A stretch of DNA of 34,633 bases, taken from a virus. The position numbers were made by a program, and so were the translations under genes. Below, one piece after another: positions 14,831 through 22,837 of the stretch. Within the stretch, counting starts at the first letter, position 1. Every line of letters starts with the position of its first letter. The notes under the pieces are model-generated. The model searched no databases, was not told the origin of the DNA, and was given only the letters and a program-made list of their open reading frames with translations. The stretch spans positions 1 to 34,633 of the IMG/VR virus record IMGVR_UViG_3300010430_000276, one strand, 5' to 3'.

Positions 14831-16078
14831 ATGGGATTTCTTCAAAATCTATCCGGTAGATTTCTAAAAATACCGGGATTCTCTTATTTCATTTCTTCAA
14901 ACGACTTTGGTGCTACTCCTAATGGGGACGTAAAACCTGAACAAACTTCAATAATTCACCTTTGCTGTAAAATTTTAAGTGATAACCTTTCAAGAATGCC
15001 GGTGAGCATTTATTCTCAGAAAAACGGAAAAGAGGAACAACGAAATCATTATTTATATTCTTTATTGAGATTTCAGCCTAATGCAATTCAAAATGCACAA
15101 ACATTCTTTTCTACCTTGGAGTATTACCGAAATAAAACTGGTAATGCATTTGCTAGGATCAGGAGAAATAAAGCTACTGGAAGAGTGACCTCACTGGAAA
15201 TTGTGCCACCTGAGAATATTACAAAAGTAACTACCAATAGAGGAAAATTATTCTACCATGTTGACTACCGATTAAATGATTTGTCGAAAAGTCAACGTAT
15301 AGAGCCTGTAAATGCGGATGATATGCTTCATTTTAAGGCTATGGGCAATGGCCTGGTTGGATTTTCACCATTAGAATTTGCTGCAAATAACGCACAGGTA
15401 TATGGGCAGGGAACTGAAACCGTAAAGCATTTTTACAAAAATAAAGCAACGCCCGCTGTAATTGTGGAAAGTAACGTACCATCAGGAGCCAAGAACAAAG
15501 AAAGCTTAATGGAATCACAAGAAAGCTTTTCTGAATCTATTGGAGGGAGCCGTAATGCGGGTAAGGCTTTATTCGCTCCGCTTGGAAGTACTGTTAAGCC
15601 TTTTGATACAAAATTCACCGATGCCCAAATGTTGGAAATTCTGAAATTTACCAGGGATGAAATTGCAAATCTATATTGCATCCCTTCTTATATGGTATCA
15701 GGAGAATCTGATAAAATTTCCGATATCGAAGGGCAAACTAGAAGCTTTAAAACTTTTTCCATTGCCCCAATTACACATATTTATCGGGCAGAAATGGAAT
15801 CAAAGCTCCTTTTGGAAAGCGAACGTGTTGCTGGTGTAACAATTGAATTTGATCTTGATTCGCTTGTTGAAATGGATATTAAAACAAAGGTTCAGGCTGT
15901 AAAAGATCAGGTTGTTAATGGGCTGATGACCCATAATGAAGGTATTGCAAAACTTGGTAATAAACCAATAGAAGGTGCCGGAAACCTCCATTATATCCAG
16001 TCACAATGGGTGGATTTAGAAACCCAAAAAAATGTCGTTGAAGAAAATAATAAAAAAAATGACACAGAAAAAAACTGA
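14831..16078 (+). CDS. Portal protein, HK97 family
   Basis: This 415-aa protein forms the dodecameric ring at the capsid vertex through which DNA passes. Family features include the N-terminal CCKILSDNLSRMPVSIYS region, the block YYRNKTGNAFARIRRN, VNADDMLHFKAM, GLVGFSPLEFAANN, and the C-terminal IPSYMVSGESDKISDIEGQT stretch. It lies between large terminase and protease. Its last 20 bases overlap the preferred protease start. The very C-terminus is Asn/Lys rich and probably disordered. Confidence 0.95.
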   Translation: MGFLQNLSGRFLKIPGFSYFISSNDFGATPNGDVKPEQTSIIHLCCKILSDNLSRMPVSIYSQKNGKEEQRNHYLYSLLRFQPNAIQNAQTFFSTLEYYRNKTGNAFARIRRNKATGRVTSLEIVPPENITKVTTNRGKLFYHVDYRLNDLSKSQRIEPVNADDMLHFKAMGNGLVGFSPLEFAANNAQVYGQGTETVKHFYKNKATPAVIVESNVPSGAKNKESLMESQESFSESIGGSRNAGKALFAPLGSTVKPFDTKFTDAQMLEILKFTRDEIANLYCIPSYMVSGESDKISDIEGQTRSFKTFSIAPITHIYRAEMESKLLLESERVAGVTIEFDLDSLVEMDIKTKVQAVKDQVVNGLMTHNEGIAKLGNKPIEGAGNLHYIQSQWVDLETQKNVVEENNKKNDTEKN

Positions 16079-16700
16079 TTTGGAAATTCGCCAAAATCAG
16101 GAAAAGATTGAAATCAGATCACTTTCAGAAAAAAATGTAGAAAATGTAATTGTTGGCTATGGTTCCGTCTTTAATCACGAAAGCCGCATTATTTACGAAG
16201 ATGGAAAATATTTTATAGAAGTAATTGAACCCGGTGCGTTTGATGAGGCTCTTCAAAGAGAAGAATTAAACGTTTTGGCTCTTATTGATCACGATAAAAG
16301 TAGAATGTTAGGCCGCACAAAATCCGGCACTCTGAGACTGTCAGTGGACGATTACGGCTTGAAATACGAAATTGATATTCCGAATACTACTTTGGGCCGG
16401 GATATAAAAGAAATGATTAATCGCGGTGATTATGCAGAGTCTAGTTTCGGCTTTTATGTTTCCAAAGAGCATATTCGTTGGAGTAAATCTGAAAGTGGTA
16501 TTCCTATAAGATATATATCAAAGATTGATTTCGTTTCGGATATTTCAATTGTCCGCAACGGAGCTTATAGTGATAGCCATGTCGCAATTCGTGAATTACA
16601 GGATTTAGAAAATGAACCTGAAGAAAATAGCCGGGCAATTCGTGACCTGGAAAAAATGAAGTTACAAATCGAGTTATTGGAAATTACAAATGAAAATTAA
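16059..16700 (+). CDS. Prohead maturation protease, HK97 family
   Basis: This serine protease cleaves the capsid scaffold (delta) domain during maturation. The catalytic His is in LALIDHDKSRMLGRT and the Ser in YAESSFGFYV, with the usual spacing and following FVSDISIVRNGAYSDS block. I prefer ATG 16059 (20-base overlap with portal, 213 aa), though ATG 16032 in the same frame would give 222 aa. The charged C-terminus (ENEPEENSRAIRDLEKM style) may contact the capsid protein. It overlaps the capsid gene by 11 bases. Confidence 0.93.
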   Translation: MTQKKTDLEIRQNQEKIEIRSLSEKNVENVIVGYGSVFNHESRIIYEDGKYFIEVIEPGAFDEALQREELNVLALIDHDKSRMLGRTKSGTLRLSVDDYGLKYEIDIPNTTLGRDIKEMINRGDYAESSFGFYVSKEHIRWSKSESGIPIRYISKIDFVSDISIVRNGAYSDSHVAIRELQDLENEPEENSRAIRDLEKMKLQIELLEITNEN

Positions 16701-17799
16701 TGATCTCAAGATCGAAAGATCTAACAAGGTTGAGGCTATGGCTGCAATTATGCAAAAAGCTGAAACCGAAAACCGCACCCGTTCACAGGAAGAAGTTTCC
16801 GAATGGGAAAATTTACGTTCTGAAGTTGAAAGCCTTGATGTCGAAATTAAAGCTGTAGAAGCTCAGGACGAATTAAACCGCAGTTTGGCGGAGGAAGAAA
16901 ACGAAACCGTTGAAAGAAATATTGAAATACCAATGGAAAAGCAAAGTACAAACGTTGAGCAATTAAGATCAATTATTGAATCTGGAGCCAAAGGAGAGAT
17001 TACCCGTTCAGTTAAAGCTGATGTTGCTGAAATTACTCCTAAGAATATTGCAACTAATTTATCAATTGTAGGTAAAGAACCTGTTTATCAAAAAATCGGT
17101 GCTACTATTATGCCTGAATTTAAGGGGACTCATGTTTTCCCTTATCAAAATCCAACAATTGCACAGGCAGTTGCGGAATCGGCTGCAGCAACTCAAAACG
17201 GGGTGAACCCATCACAGGCAACGTTAAATCTAAGCCGTATTTCTGTTTGGGAAGAGTATACCGAAGAATACCTGCAGTCAATTAATGAAGAGACCTTTAA
17301 TCAGATAATTGCAGATCTTGAAAAGGGATTGGACAGGAAAGTATCCAGTATTGTATATGATACAGCCAGAAATTTTGCAACTGAGGTGGCCGGTGCCGAT
17401 TTAACTTATAATGGTTTGACCGATTTAGAAGCTGGAGCTGAAGTAGATGGTAAGTTCTTATGTAACCGTAAGACTTTCTACGATATGAAAAAAGTAAAAG
17501 TGGATGATGGTTCCGGAATGTTCCTTGCTCGTAAAAATGGAGCGGATACAGGAGAAACGATTGATGGCAGTGAAATCACTTATAGTAATCTGTTCTCGGA
17601 CGGTACTAATGAAAAATATGTGATTTATGGTGATATGTCTGCGATTAAGGTGGGATACCAGGATAAGAAAGTTGTTATTAATCCTTATTCAAATGATAAA
17701 GAAGGAAAAATCCGAATCGTACTTTCTGCAATGTCGGGAGCGGTTTGCGTGAATCCTTTAAACTTTGTCAAAACTCCTGACTTGGATGCCGCTGCGTAA
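16690..17799 (+). CDS. Major capsid protein, HK97 fold
   Basis: This 369-aa protein builds the icosahedral shell. Residues about 1-75 form a charged coiled coil (RSQEEVSEWENLRSEVESLD), the delta scaffold domain removed by the protease, and the mature shell protein follows from about residue 90-100. Hallmarks are VYQKIGATIMPEFKGTHVFP, the E-loop region around SRISVWEEYTEEYLQ, and a C-terminal VIYGDMSAIKVGYQDKKVVI. Length is normal for the family. A weak hairpin and T-rich tract follow at 17822-17850, consistent with extra transcript processing. Confidence 0.95.
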   Translation: MKINDLKIERSNKVEAMAAIMQKAETENRTRSQEEVSEWENLRSEVESLDVEIKAVEAQDELNRSLAEEENETVERNIEIPMEKQSTNVEQLRSIIESGAKGEITRSVKADVAEITPKNIATNLSIVGKEPVYQKIGATIMPEFKGTHVFPYQNPTIAQAVAESAAATQNGVNPSQATLNLSRISVWEEYTEEYLQSINEETFNQIIADLEKGLDRKVSSIVYDTARNFATEVAGADLTYNGLTDLEAGAEVDGKFLCNRKTFYDMKKVKVDDGSGMFLARKNGADTGETIDGSEITYSNLFSDGTNEKYVIYGDMSAIKVGYQDKKVVINPYSNDKEGKIRIVLSAMSGAVCVNPLNFVKTPDLDAAA

Positions 17800-17821
17800 T
17801 CCTAAAACATAACTGTTTTAT

Positions 17822-17852
17822 GGGGATCGGTTAATACTGGTTCCCTTCTTTT
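17822..17852 (+). terminator. Weak terminator-like hairpin after the capsid gene
   Basis: GGGA (17823-17826) can pair with TCCC (17842-17845), with one more C-G pair inside and a T-rich tract after. The stem is poor. It may allow partial read-through into the connector genes. Confidence 0.35.
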
Positions 17853-17865
17853 AATACTTCCACTT

Positions 17866-18420
17866 ATGGACAAATTTATATACAATATTGAGCAAACAAA
17901 GCTCTCAGATATTATTCTCATTGATAGTGTGAAGCAGCAGTTAAGGATTGAGAGTGATTTTACCGATGATGATTCCTTTATCCAAGAACTTATTCCCGAT
18001 GCAACCAAATTAGCAGAAGATTATACTGGGCAAACGATAGCACTAACTGAATTTACCTATACATTATATAATTGGTCAGGAAGTGAACTAACCATTTCCG
18101 AAACTCCTTTTTATTCGATTATTTCACTTCAATACAAGAACGATTTAGGTGTTATGGTTGACATTCCGGATGAATATATTGTTGACAAAAAAGTTGGATC
18201 ATTTACTCTTCATTTTGATAGCACGGTTAATTACAAAGAGATAGTTTTCAAATTTAAATCCGGATATGAATCTTCAAATGTTCCGCGAAATATAAAAAGG
18301 GCGATCCTGGTTAAATGCTCAGACCTGTACGATACCGAAAGAGGTTCTTATTCGTACAATGCAAAATCAATACAGACTTTTGAGCGGTTATTGGCTGGAT
18401 CTGTAATTACGAGGTGGTGA
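17866..18420 (+). CDS. Head-tail connector, gp6/phiE125 gp8-like
   Basis: This 184-aa adaptor binds under the portal. The family pattern is clear in IDSVKQQLRIESDFTDDDSF and LIPDATKLAEDYTGQTIAL, a helical bundle at the N-terminus, followed by a beta-strand middle and a C-terminal helical segment RNIKRAILVKCSDLYDTERG. It lies after the capsid gene as expected. Its TGA overlaps the next ATG by one base. Confidence 0.9.
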   Translation: MDKFIYNIEQTKLSDIILIDSVKQQLRIESDFTDDDSFIQELIPDATKLAEDYTGQTIALTEFTYTLYNWSGSELTISETPFYSIISLQYKNDLGVMVDIPDEYIVDKKVGSFTLHFDSTVNYKEIVFKFKSGYESSNVPRNIKRAILVKCSDLYDTERGSYSYNAKSIQTFERLLAGSVITRW

Positions 18421-18743
18421 TGTTAGCGAGTGAATTAAGAATAAGGATTACACTAAAAAGAAGAGTTTCCTCTAGGTCTGAAAGTGGTTCTGTTGTCGAT
18501 GGATGGGAGAATTATCGTACCGTAAGAGCTGGATACAAATCTCAAGGCGGTAACGAGGTACTGAATAGCGAACAAGTAGTAGCGGTACAGAATGTTCGGT
18601 TTAAAATTCGTTTCGATAAAAATATCCAGGAGGATTGGATTGTCGAGTATGCCGGGCAGGAATATAACATAAAGTTTATTGAGCATGCCGGTGATGTTGG
18701 TTTTGATACCACATATCTGCATTGTGAACGAGAAAGGAGTTAA
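18420..18743 (+). CDS. Head closure protein, SPP1 gp16-like
   Basis: This 107-aa protein (from ATG 18420; two GTG codons just upstream are also in frame) closes the head channel and joins the tail. Typical family sequence: LRIRITLKRRVSSRSESGSVVDGWENYRT style start, central RFKIRFDKNIQEDWIVEYAGQ and terminal FDTTYLHCERERS. The TGATG arrangement couples it to the connector upstream, and the next gene starts 2 bases after its stop. Confidence 0.88.
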   Translation: MLASELRIRITLKRRVSSRSESGSVVDGWENYRTVRAGYKSQGGNEVLNSEQVVAVQNVRFKIRFDKNIQEDWIVEYAGQEYNIKFIEHAGDVGFDTTYLHCERERS

Positions 18744-18745
18744 TT

Positions 18746-19231
18746 ATGGCTATTAAAGGAATTGCAAATAGTGACCTAATTGTTGATCCCGGCTTGAAAA
18801 ACTTCTTTGATAATTCGATGGATTTTAAGCAAAGGCGGGCGGTATTTATGTCCGCATATAGAAAAGCTGCTAAACCACTGGTGCAAGAAACTAAGCAAAA
18901 TTTAAAATCCCGCAGAAAATCAAAAGCGGCTGGTTCAAATCTGAATAAATCAATCGGCGTTAAGGCGAAATCAAAACAAGTAATGTTGCTGGTTGGCGCT
19001 CGTACATATGGGAATTTTAAAGGCTTTCATGGGCACCTTCTTAATTATGGAACTCAGGAGCGATTCAGGAAAACCAAATCCAGAAAACGTGTGTCGACCG
19101 GTAAAATGCCAGCGATGAATTTCTGGACAGATGCCTTGGAAAGCAAAACTGAGCTTGTTGGAAATTCTATTCAAGGTGAAATTGAAAATGCTTTAAGAAA
19201 ATGGACAGAACGCAAAGGAATCTCTGTTTAA
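18746..19231 (+). CDS. Neck/tail completion protein, HK97 gp10-like
   Basis: This 161-aa basic protein joins head and tail. It has the gp10-family pattern of a helical N-terminus (QRRAVFMSAYRKAAKPLVQE), a Lys/Arg-rich middle, VMLLVGARTYGNFKGFHGHLLNYGTQER with the characteristic HLLNYGT block, and a C-terminal helix. Position between head closure and tail terminator genes agrees. Confidence 0.88.
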   Translation: MAIKGIANSDLIVDPGLKNFFDNSMDFKQRRAVFMSAYRKAAKPLVQETKQNLKSRRKSKAAGSNLNKSIGVKAKSKQVMLLVGARTYGNFKGFHGHLLNYGTQERFRKTKSRKRVSTGKMPAMNFWTDALESKTELVGNSIQGEIENALRKWTERKGISV

Positions 19232-19241
19232 ATAGTAAAAC

Positions 19242-19619
19242 ATGTTAGGCACTGAAGTATATACTATTCTTAGCAATAGTTCAGACCTTACTGCGATTGT
19301 TAGCGATAAAATATATCCGGTCGTAATTGACCAAAATGCTGCTGCCCCGATGGTAGTTTTTCATACTACGACACGACCTGTTTACTCCGGATCTGGTTTG
19401 GTAAATGATGAATCGGAAGTAAGAATTCTTGCTTTTTCTGAAGGGTATGATGAGGCAGTTTTAATTACAAAAGCGGTAAGGAATGCCCTTGAACTGTACC
19501 GGGGCGAAATAAATGGTACAGTAATAAAAAGTGTAAAACTTTCTTCAATTGATGAGGATTATGATGCACAGGACGACATGTTCGTTCACAGATTAGTTTT
19601 TAACGTTACTCACAATTAA
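19242..19619 (+). CDS. Tail completion/terminator protein (DUF3168-like)
   Basis: This 125-aa protein caps the tail tube at the head-proximal end. It shows the DUF3168 pattern: an N-terminal EVYTILSNSSDLTAIVSDKIYPVV, the strand AAPMVVFHTTTRPVYSGSG, a helical EAVLITKAVRNALELYRG and a C-terminal strand HRLVFNVTHN. It is followed after 2 bases by the tail tube gene. Family assignment is by pattern and position. Confidence 0.82.
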   Translation: MLGTEVYTILSNSSDLTAIVSDKIYPVVIDQNAAAPMVVFHTTTRPVYSGSGLVNDESEVRILAFSEGYDEAVLITKAVRNALELYRGEINGTVIKSVKLSSIDEDYDAQDDMFVHRLVFNVTHN

Positions 19620-19621
19620 TA

Positions 19622-20164
19622 ATGGCAAATACAACTAATGATACAATTTTAGGTTCCGATTTAATCTTAATGGTTTTCGATGGGACCGAATATAAGCCAC
19701 TTGCCCATGCTACGAGCCACAGTTTAGAAGTATCAAGGGAATCTCGTTCGATCAGCTCAAAAAGTACCGGTGATTTTAATGCTGCCGACTATGGTAAATA
19801 TACCTGGTCCGGATCGGCTGATGCGCTGGTAAGTTACGATACTGATAAAGTAAGTTTTGATACTTTATTGGATATGCAGATAGCAAGAACAAAAATCAAA
19901 ATCGTTTCTATTCCTTTAGGTACTGGCCCCGCAGATGATACCGGGGCAACAACTCCAATAGCGGATGCCGCTGGTTTAAAAGAAAGTTCTCCAACTTCCG
20001 TTGAGAATGCATCTACCTTCAAATTGGGTGCTACTTATCGTTACGGTGAGGCTGTTCTGACTTCGGTTTCTCTTTCGGCCGGGGGTGATGATTCTGCTTC
20101 TTACAGTATAAGTTTTTCAGGCGCAACGCCATTAACTAAAGCTACTGTCGCTGCTGATGTTTAA
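19622..20164 (+). CDS. Major tail tube protein
   Basis: This 180-aa protein polymerises into the tail tube. It is Ser/Thr/Ala-rich, with alternating beta strands such as DLILMVFDGTEYKPLAHAT and a conserved-looking EVSRESRSISSKSTGDFNAADYGKYTWSG block near the N-terminus. This is typical of TP901-1-like siphovirus tubes. The loop TGPADDTGATTPIADAAG is probably flexible. A strong terminator follows 16 bases downstream, and the tail chaperone comes next. Confidence 0.9.
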   Translation: MANTTNDTILGSDLILMVFDGTEYKPLAHATSHSLEVSRESRSISSKSTGDFNAADYGKYTWSGSADALVSYDTDKVSFDTLLDMQIARTKIKIVSIPLGTGPADDTGATTPIADAAGLKESSPTSVENASTFKLGATYRYGEAVLTSVSLSAGGDDSASYSISFSGATPLTKATVAADV

Positions 20165-20180
20165 TAATTTGTTAATACAA

Positions 20181-20213
20181 AGCTACTGCTGATTTCCGGT
20201 AGTGGCTTTTTTT
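20181..20213 (+). terminator. Terminator after the tail tube gene
   Basis: A roughly 9-bp stem (20181-20189 with 20199-20207, some wobble pairs) is followed by seven T. It would cap high-level tube transcripts before the chaperone and tape-measure genes, giving the stepwise drop needed for protein ratios. Confidence 0.75.
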
Positions 20214-20226
20214 ATACCACGTTACT

Positions 20227-20505
20227 ATGAAAGTAAAAATCAAAAGAAAAAAATATATTCTAAAACCCTCCTTTCGCGGCCTATTATTGATGGAAAAAGA
20301 ATTCAAAAACGAAGTTGGAGAGGGCAGTTTGAACGATATGCTGATAATGATTTACTGTTACCTAAAAGCCGCTAACCGAGAATCTTTTAAGTTGACTTTC
20401 GATGAATTTATTGACTGCCTGGAAGAAGATAATAAGATTTTCGATGTAGGTAAGGCGATGCTGGATCAGGAACGAAAGTCACAGGAGCTGTTAGAAAAAA
20501 AGTAG
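20227..20505 (+). CDS. Tail assembly chaperone, short form (gpG-like)
   Basis: This 92-aa protein is Lys-rich at the start (MKVKIKRKKYILKPSFRG), then helical, ending in KSQELLEKK. Like lambda gpG it should bind the tape measure protein and recruit tube subunits. It is made when ribosomes stop at TAG 20503-20505. The slippery heptamer in its last codons allows the longer fusion product. Position between tube and tape measure is diagnostic, although sequence similarity to named chaperones is weak. Confidence 0.85.
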   Translation: MKVKIKRKKYILKPSFRGLLLMEKEFKNEVGEGSLNDMLIMIYCYLKAANRESFKLTFDEFIDCLEEDNKIFDVGKAMLDQERKSQELLEKK

Positions 20506-20840
20506 AAGGGGCTGGCTCTTCGGGAGAAAAGTTTAATGTAATTGACTTATTTGGTCGGGTTGTTTTACTTGGCATTACCCCATTATATTTTTGGGATGAA
20601 ATGACCTTTCCAGAGGTTAATTCACTTTTCGAAGCTCAGTATATCCATAATCAAAATTCCTGGGAACAAACGAGGATTATTTCCTATTCCGCAGCTTCTT
20701 CATTTGGCGGATTAAAAGGAATTACCCCCCAGAAATTTCTTCCACTCGATTGGGATAAAAATACACAAAAGAACCAGCCCACAAGACCAGCCCTTTCCTC
20801 AGATCAATTCAACGAGTTATGCTTAAATCTAAAATTATAA
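20227..20840 (+). CDS. Tail assembly chaperone, -1 frameshift fusion (gpGT-like)
   Basis: The fusion is read 20227-20502, then -1 from 20502 to TAA 20838-20840, giving about 204 residues (92 + 112). The -1 frame is open from the slip point through VEGAGSSGEKFNVIDLFGRV and on to QFNELCLNLKL. No separate good start exists for the first third of that frame, so it is not an independent gene. The lambda G/GT arrangement is the model: a minority product whose T domain recruits the tube protein. Confidence 0.85.
20496..20502 (+). promoter_or_regulatory. Programmed -1 frameshift site A_AAA_AAG
   Basis: The heptamer is in the zero frame exactly as required (codons GAA AAA AAG, then TAG). AGGAG at 20483-20487 lies 8 bases before it and could stimulate slippage like the internal Shine-Dalgarno of dnaX. 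A short TTCG-loop hairpin after 20515 may add to it. Confidence 0.85.
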
Positions 20841-20843
20841 GCG

Positions 20844-22790
20844 ATGGCTAAGAAATTCAATATTGTTGCCGTCTTATCGAGCAACGTTACAAAATTCACC
20901 TCGGGATTAAAAAAGGGAGAAGGCGCACTTGGTAAATTAGGAAAATCTGTCGGTAAAGCAAAAGCTGGTATCGGAAAAGCAATGAAGGGTATTGGTATCG
21001 CTGTCGGTGCAGTTGTAGCCGCATTTACCGCCACTGCTGCTGCCTCAATGAAATTCCTAAACTTAGCCGACGCGCAGATTCAAGCCGAAACACAGGTCGC
21101 CCAAGCCGTAAAAACTACTGGTGCCGCTGCGGGGTATACAACGAAGCAGTTAAAAGCAATGGCCGGGGAACTTCAGAATGCTACCACTTACGGCGATGAA
21201 GAGATCCTGGAGAAAGTTACCAGTAACCTATTAACATTTACTTCTATTGCCGGGAATGAATTCAAGGATGCTCAAAGTATTATTCTGGATATGTCCACCC
21301 TTTTGGGTCAGGATTTAAAAAGTTCAGCAATACAGGTTGGTAAAGCATTAAATGATCCCGTCAAAGGTGTTTCGGCATTAAGTAAGGTGGGAGTTTCCTT
21401 TACCGAACAACAAAAGGAAGTGATTAAAAAACTGGTTGAAACCGGTGATGTTGCAGGAGCGCAAAAGGTTATTCTTGCTGAATTAAACAAAGAGTTTGGA
21501 GGACAGGCCGCCGCTGCTGCTAAACAAGGTATGGGTGGCTGGAAACAGTTTAAACAAACCTTGGGTGATATCGGTGAGCAAATCGGGTTTGCAATTCTTC
21601 CCGGATTTCAAAAACTGGTAGGTAATTTAAAAAGCAATCTTCCTAAAATAGTCAACTTCTTTACATCTTTTGCAAACCGTGTAATTGATGTTTATAACGA
21701 ATTTGTCGATTTATACAACAAAGCGGAATCTTTCAGGAAATTAGTTCATGGAATAAAAGCTGCCTTTGTTACCTGGTGGAATTATCAGAAAGCTTTATTC
21801 AGTTCATCGAAAGCCGGGTTCAAAGCGTTAAAGGATGGATTTAAAGCAATATTTGATCCGGATATTACTGCAAAAGAGGTATGGGATAATTTTCTAAAAG
21901 AATCGCAAGAAGCATTCAAAAAAGCTGCCCAAGATACTCGTGATATTTGGTCGGAAGAAATGGGTAAAGCCGAAACTGGTGGAGCTAAAAAAGTTGGAAG
22001 ATTTAAAGGGTTACCAACTTCAACAGGTATTGGTGATGATGTTGCAGAAACCGGAATGATCGGTGCCAATAAGGCGAGTGTAGCTGCAAAAGTTCATTTT
22101 GAGTTGGAGGAAGATCCGCTTTCTGGTTTGCTTGAAGAATTCGAAAATGAGGTTGAAAATACCCTTGATGATTCTTTAAATTTTGAAGTTGCTCCGACAA
22201 TTAATCGTGCGGGATTCGATGCTTTTCAGGTCGAATTAGATGACTTTTTAAAACAGAACGCCGATACTATTAATTCAACTTTTGAGGTGCTTTCCGGGGC
22301 TGTTTCGGCCTTCTCAAACATCTTCGAAGCCGCAAAACAAAAGGAGTTAAGTGCTGCTGGTAATAGTGCCAAGAAGCGAGAAGAAATTGAGAAAAAGTAT
22401 CACAAGAAGCAACAAGCGTTAAGTATCGCCCAGGCTATAATTAATGGGGCGGTTGGATTCACAAAAGCATTAAGTGCAGCACCACCACCATTTAACTTTA
22501 TTCTAGCAGGTTTAACCGCAGCCAGTACCGCGGGACAAATTGCAACAATTTCTGCGCAACAGTTCGCCGGAGGAGGTGTAATTGGCGGAACAAGCTACAC
22601 AGGCGATAAAATACCGGCACTTGTTAATTCCGGTGAAATGATTTTGAATCCCGGACAACAGAGAAATATGTTCAACTTACTTAACGGTAAGGGTTCTGCT
22701 GGTGGAGGGGGCGATTTCAGGTTTGTAATTCAGGGCTATGACCTTGTAGCCCTTCAGGATAAACATTCAAAAAGAAATAGTTTTTCATAA
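20844..22790 (+). CDS. Tail tape measure protein
   Basis: This 648-aa protein sets tail length and lies inside the tube. The N-terminus is Gly/Lys/Ala-rich (KKGEGALGKLGKSVGKAKAG), followed by a hydrophobic segment (about 48-70, GIGIAVGAVVAAFTATAAAS). Then comes the conserved tape-measure block LQNATTYGDEEILEKVTSNL through SAIQVGKALNDPVKG and ILAELNKEFGGQ. A long helical region continues to about 540, and a Gly-rich C-terminus ends NSGEMILNPGQQRNMFNLL. By the rule of about 1.5 angstrom per residue the tail would be near 100 nm. Confidence 0.93.
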   Translation: MAKKFNIVAVLSSNVTKFTSGLKKGEGALGKLGKSVGKAKAGIGKAMKGIGIAVGAVVAAFTATAAASMKFLNLADAQIQAETQVAQAVKTTGAAAGYTTKQLKAMAGELQNATTYGDEEILEKVTSNLLTFTSIAGNEFKDAQSIILDMSTLLGQDLKSSAIQVGKALNDPVKGVSALSKVGVSFTEQQKEVIKKLVETGDVAGAQKVILAELNKEFGGQAAAAAKQGMGGWKQFKQTLGDIGEQIGFAILPGFQKLVGNLKSNLPKIVNFFTSFANRVIDVYNEFVDLYNKAESFRKLVHGIKAAFVTWWNYQKALFSSSKAGFKALKDGFKAIFDPDITAKEVWDNFLKESQEAFKKAAQDTRDIWSEEMGKAETGGAKKVGRFKGLPTSTGIGDDVAETGMIGANKASVAAKVHFELEEDPLSGLLEEFENEVENTLDDSLNFEVAPTINRAGFDAFQVELDDFLKQNADTINSTFEVLSGAVSAFSNIFEAAKQKELSAAGNSAKKREEIEKKYHKKQQALSIAQAIINGAVGFTKALSAAPPPFNFILAGLTAASTAGQIATISAQQFAGGGVIGGTSYTGDKIPALVNSGEMILNPGQQRNMFNLLNGKGSAGGGGDFRFVIQGYDLVALQDKHSKRNSFS

Positions 22791-22797
22791 AAGGTTT

Positions 22798-22818
22798 GGG
22801 GCTTTTTGGCTCCTTTCC
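22798..22818 (+). terminator. Weak hairpin after the tape measure gene
   Basis: GGGGC (22798-22802) pairs with GCTCC (22809-22813) around TTTTTG, followed by TTTCC. The short stem and broken T tract suggest partial termination at best. Confidence 0.35.
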
Positions 22819-22837
22819 TTTCAAATTGTAAAATACG

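Noticed and set aside
20601-20840. Separate 79-aa gene after the tail chaperone
   Set aside because: The frame is open back to the slippery site and matches the -1 product, so it is the T domain of a fusion.
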